DNA of 64,000 bases from Winkia neuii subsp. neuii DSM 8576 (GTDB lineage Bacteria; Actinomycetota; Actinomycetes; Actinomycetales; Actinomycetaceae), in the NCBI RefSeq assembly GCF_000420405.1, contig NZ_ATUW01000005.1:120622-184621 (forward strand), given 5' to 3'. This document shows positions 61,803-64,000 of the stretch, in pieces (position 1 is the stretch's first letter; every line of letters starts with the position of its first letter). The position numbers were made by a program, and so were the translations under genes. The notes beneath the pieces were generated by a model. It was not told where the DNA came from. It worked only from the letters and a program-made list of their open reading frames with translations, and ran no database searches.

Positions 61803-62843
61803 CTATCTAATTAGGAAGTTTGCCGGCCCTGTTGAGGATCTTTCAACCAGGAAAGTGGGAACCTCGATAACTCCTCCCCTGCGAAAACCTTTAAAATGGA
61901 TCCTTTTAGCCTCTTGGTACGCTAGGCGGGCCGTCTCCTTATGGTTTAGCCCCACAGACGTGAGAGAGAAAATCTTCGACTTGCCCAACTCCGTATCCCC
62001 AAAGGCGGCAAGAGAAATATCTCCGGGCACGGACAGTCCCGCCTTGAGCATGGCTATGTAAGCTCCCTCCGCGCAATCGTCGTTGTAGCAAAGGATTGCG
62101 GTGTACTGTCCAAGCTCCCCGCGGCGCTCAACGAACGAACCACTCCTGGCGTTTTCATTCCAGAGCTCTGAAAGCATCTCCACTGTGGAGTCATAGCCAT
62201 CTGTTACGGTGTTGCCACCTTTTTTGACCGTCATTTCTATGTTGTTTTCTGCCGCTGCCCCCTCTAACGCTTTTAAACGTTGCGCAGCGGCCGGAGAAAA
62301 GGGCGAATCAAGGTAAATTACATGCCGATGACCATATTTGCGCAAGTGTGCCATAAGTTCGCTACAACCGTTCTTATGGACTGTGGAGACGAGTGCTGTC
62401 TTATCCCGGTCGACTTCCTGGCCAATAACAACTTGGGGGCTATAGCGGGCTGGAACGTGGTCAAAATTAGGCTCAATCACGATGACAGTTTTTACAAGCA
62501 GGTTGTACATGCTCTCGAGCGCATCGATTGGGCGTGGGTAGAGGTCAACATCTTTTATGATCACATCAAAGCCATCTTTTTGCGCAGCCGAAACTATATC
62601 TCGGGTAATGATCTGGTGTAAGCCGAGCTCGAATCTGCCAACCACACCAATAACCTTTGGATCCGGTACCGCTTTCCTCTTAGTCAGGGCGGGCGAGACA
62701 TACCCAAGTTCTTCCGCGATCTCCCAGACCATTTCTTTGGTGGCCCCGGAAATGCGCTCATCCCCCCTAAGTGCGAGTGACACTGTCGTGGGCGAGCATC
62801 CGGCTTTATCTGCAACCATTTGGATGGTTACACGTCTTGGCAT
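61803..62843 (-). CDS. LacI-family transcriptional regulator (paralog)
   Basis: 346 residues from ATG 62843, with AAGGAG seven bases upstream; in-frame start at 62873 is less likely. HTH VTIQMVADKAGCSPTTVSLALRG. It shares with the protein at 38916 the stretch STGPAN at the C-terminus and a similar GxFExxLH region after the hinge, so the two are paralogs. No target operon is adjacent. An AACTATT-AATAGTT palindrome at 62877-62890 lies in its promoter region. Confidence 0.92.
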   Translation of the reverse strand: MPRRVTIQMVADKAGCSPTTVSLALRGDERISGATKEMVWEIAEELGYVSPALTKRKAVPDPKVIGVVGRFELGLHQIITRDIVSAAQKDGFDVIIKDVDLYPRPIDALESMYNLLVKTVIVIEPNFDHVPARYSPQVVIGQEVDRDKTALVSTVHKNGCSELMAHLRKYGHRHVIYLDSPFSPAAAQRLKALEGAAAENNIEMTVKKGGNTVTDGYDSTVEMLSELWNENARSGSFVERRGELGQYTAILCYNDDCAEGAYIAMLKAGLSVPGDISLAAFGDTELGKSKIFSLTSVGLNHKETARLAYQEAKRIHFKGFRRGGVIEVPTFLVERSSTGPANFLIR

Positions 62844-63489
62844 CGTGGTCTCCTTGTATGGACATTCCTTCAATAAAACTATTAATAGTTAGACTAATGG
62901 CAGCGATTGTCATTTGCGAAATAATATGCGGGTCCAATAATTGGGGTTTACCAACACTAACCAACCCCACCTTGCCAACCCAAAAGGCGCCTTATCGTAA
63001 AGCAGATACTACAGATTCTTATACTTGTACAATCTTTTTACCGTAAATAGAATAACCAACGACTACATTTAATATTAGCCCCTTTGTAGTAGATATCCGG
63101 CAGAGCAGTTCGCGGCTCTGCCGGATATCTTTTGTAAACTTTCCCTCTGCACATTACAAAACATTGTAAAAAATTAGATTTCACAAAACACAAACGAAAC
63201 ACATATAGTTTTTTATGCACAATGGACGTGCACAAGGCGCGGCCCTGATTAGGTTTATTTCATTTTCCTTCCTAGTGGGGCCGCACCTCTTACTTACAAT
63301 ACTTACTAATTACTTACTACATGTAGGGTATATTAAGCTAAACTTATGATTCATCCGCGCTACAAGTAGTCGCAGAAGATTAATTTCGCAGCGTTTCCGT
63401 TAACATTGTCCAAATGCTAGTTTCTACTACACACAAGCCCTGCGAGCGTTTGTTTTGCTTACTCGCAGGGCCGTTATTTTTTGTCGTAG
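62844..63489. other. Gene-free interval with strong hairpins
   Basis: No gene seen. A 16-bp perfect stem (63091-63106 with 63115-63130), followed by TTT, is plus-oriented with no gene before it. GCGGCCC/GGGCCGC flank 63239-63286. A third hairpin is listed separately. The upstream part holds the promoter of the regulator gene. Confidence 0.5.
63437..63482. terminator. Hairpin near the end of the partial anchored-protein gene
   Basis: GCCCTGCGAG (63437-63446) pairs with CTCGCAGGGC (63462-63471), then CGTTATTTTTT on the plus strand. It lies 19 bases from the minus-strand stop at 63490 and could serve either strand. Confidence 0.7.
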
Positions 63490-64000
63490 TTACTGTTGTT
63501 GGCGTTTGTGCCGCAGGGCAATCAAGCCAGTGCAGCACAATAGTCCCACGCCTATCAGAAGGCCGTGCGGTGCTACCCCAGTAGTGGCAAGAGGTTTATT
63601 CCCCCCGCCTTCGTGCTTACGCTTTTGGTTACGGTCGACTTTGCCTTGCATCCCTGCAGCGTGTGGGTTCCCGTCAGGCAACGCCTCCTGTTTAGGCGCA
63701 ACCGTGGGCACAAAGAAAGGTGGGTGCCCCTCAGGCAATACCTCCTGTTTAGGCGCAACCGTGGGCACAAAGAAAGGTGGGTGCCCCTCAGGCAATACCT
63801 CCTGTTTAGGCGCAACCGTGGGCACAAAGAAAGGCGGGTGCCCCTCAGGCAACGCCTCCTGCCTTGGGGGATCTACCTGTAGGTTGTTTAGCACAGTTAC
63901 CGGAATTTTCACTATCCTAGTAACGCCAGAGGCGTAAGTTACTTGTACTTCTACAACGTACTTGCCAGGCTTAGAAGTATCTACAGTTTGCAGCGGAGTT
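63490..64000 (-). CDS. Cell-wall-anchored surface protein, C-terminal part (5' beyond window)
   Basis: The frame is open to the window edge, so only the last 169 residues are seen. The first visible part (KPGKYVVEVQVTYASGVTRI) resembles the end of a Rib/alpha-type or similar beta-rich domain. It is followed by three exact 57-bp (19-residue) repeats of PTVAPKQEVLPEGHPPFFV plus a partial one, a basic linker, and the sorting signal LATTG, hydrophobic helix and RHKRQQQ. Another LAxTG-anchored surface protein. Confidence 0.88.
   Translation of the reverse strand, partial: TPLQTVDTSKPGKYVVEVQVTYASGVTRIVKIPVTVLNNLQVDPPRQEALPEGHPPFFVPTVAPKQEVLPEGHPPFFVPTVAPKQEVLPEGHPPFFVPTVAPKQEALPDGNPHAAGMQGKVDRNQKRKHEGGGNKPLATTGVAPHGLLIGVGLLCCTGLIALRHKRQQQ
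63674..63844 (-). repeat. Three 57-bp tandem repeats in the anchored protein
   Basis: Identical-phase units start at 63674, 63731, 63788 and, partially, 63845, each beginning TCAGGCAA on the plus strand. They encode a Pro/Glu-rich wall-spanning repeat. Confidence 0.9.

Noticed and set aside
63674..63870. Regular 57-bp direct repeats that could suggest CRISPR
   Set aside because: Units abut without spacers and encode an in-frame peptide repeat of a surface protein.

Overview
The window looks like a chromosomal segment of an actinobacterium, most likely a host-associated member of the Actinomycetaceae or a close relative; genus is not assigned. Supporting signs are a phosphatidylinositol-mannoside gene run (pgsA, acyltransferase, pimA), the ruvCAB-yajC-secDF-apt-rel order, LAxTG/LPKTG sortase-anchored proteins, a SpaA-type pilus operon, the glgX-treY-treZ trehalose route, moderate G+C by eye, and frequent GTG/TTG starts.

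Region 1 (1-19551) is a conserved housekeeping block. After a 5'-truncated DUF349 gene, a long minus-strand run reads from 19551 down to 1651: ATP-grasp ligase, FemX-like transferase, thrS, HIT protein, PIM lipid genes, NUDIX, yebC, ruvCAB, yajC-secD-secF, apt, rel. Many junctions are 4-base ATGA-type overlaps. The FemX/ATP-grasp pair is a good candidate for the peptidoglycan cross-bridge module.

Region 2 (19672-26247, plus) is a nutrient-sensing and uptake cluster: a short histidine kinase, an OmpR-type regulator, an organophosphate:phosphate antiporter (GlpT/UhpT family), then a three-gene ABC importer of the AfuABC/FbpABC family (lipoprotein, fused permease, ATPase). The neighbours point to phosphorylated sugars or similar organophosphates rather than iron. 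Two tRNA clusters follow (Gly-Cys-Val, and a duplicated Gly-Val), then a lone tRNA-Val(CAC).

Region 3 (27286-41474) is carbohydrate and phosphate metabolism: the glgX-treY-treZ operon, a GNAT acetyltransferase, a nucleoside hydrolase, and a LacI-family repressor with a second OPA antiporter and an inositol-monophosphatase-family enzyme around a perfect 16-bp palindrome. It ends with an orphan Zn/Mn-type binding lipoprotein whose promoter carries both a DtxR-like and a Fur/Zur-like palindrome.

Region 4 (41647-64000) is accessory and surface-oriented: a MacB-like three-gene ABC exporter, a gene-free 1.9-kb tract containing four tandem copies of a three-hairpin element (a candidate undescribed structured RNA family), three large cell-wall-anchored proteins (LRR, FG-GAP propeller, coiled coil), a broken sorting-signal pseudogene, a pilus operon (tip/adhesin, SpaA-type pilin, class C sortase), a second LacI regulator, and the C-terminal end of another anchored protein with 19-residue repeats running off the window.

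All calls come from reading the sequence. No database search or folding program was run, so family assignments rest on motifs and RNA structures on hand-paired stems.
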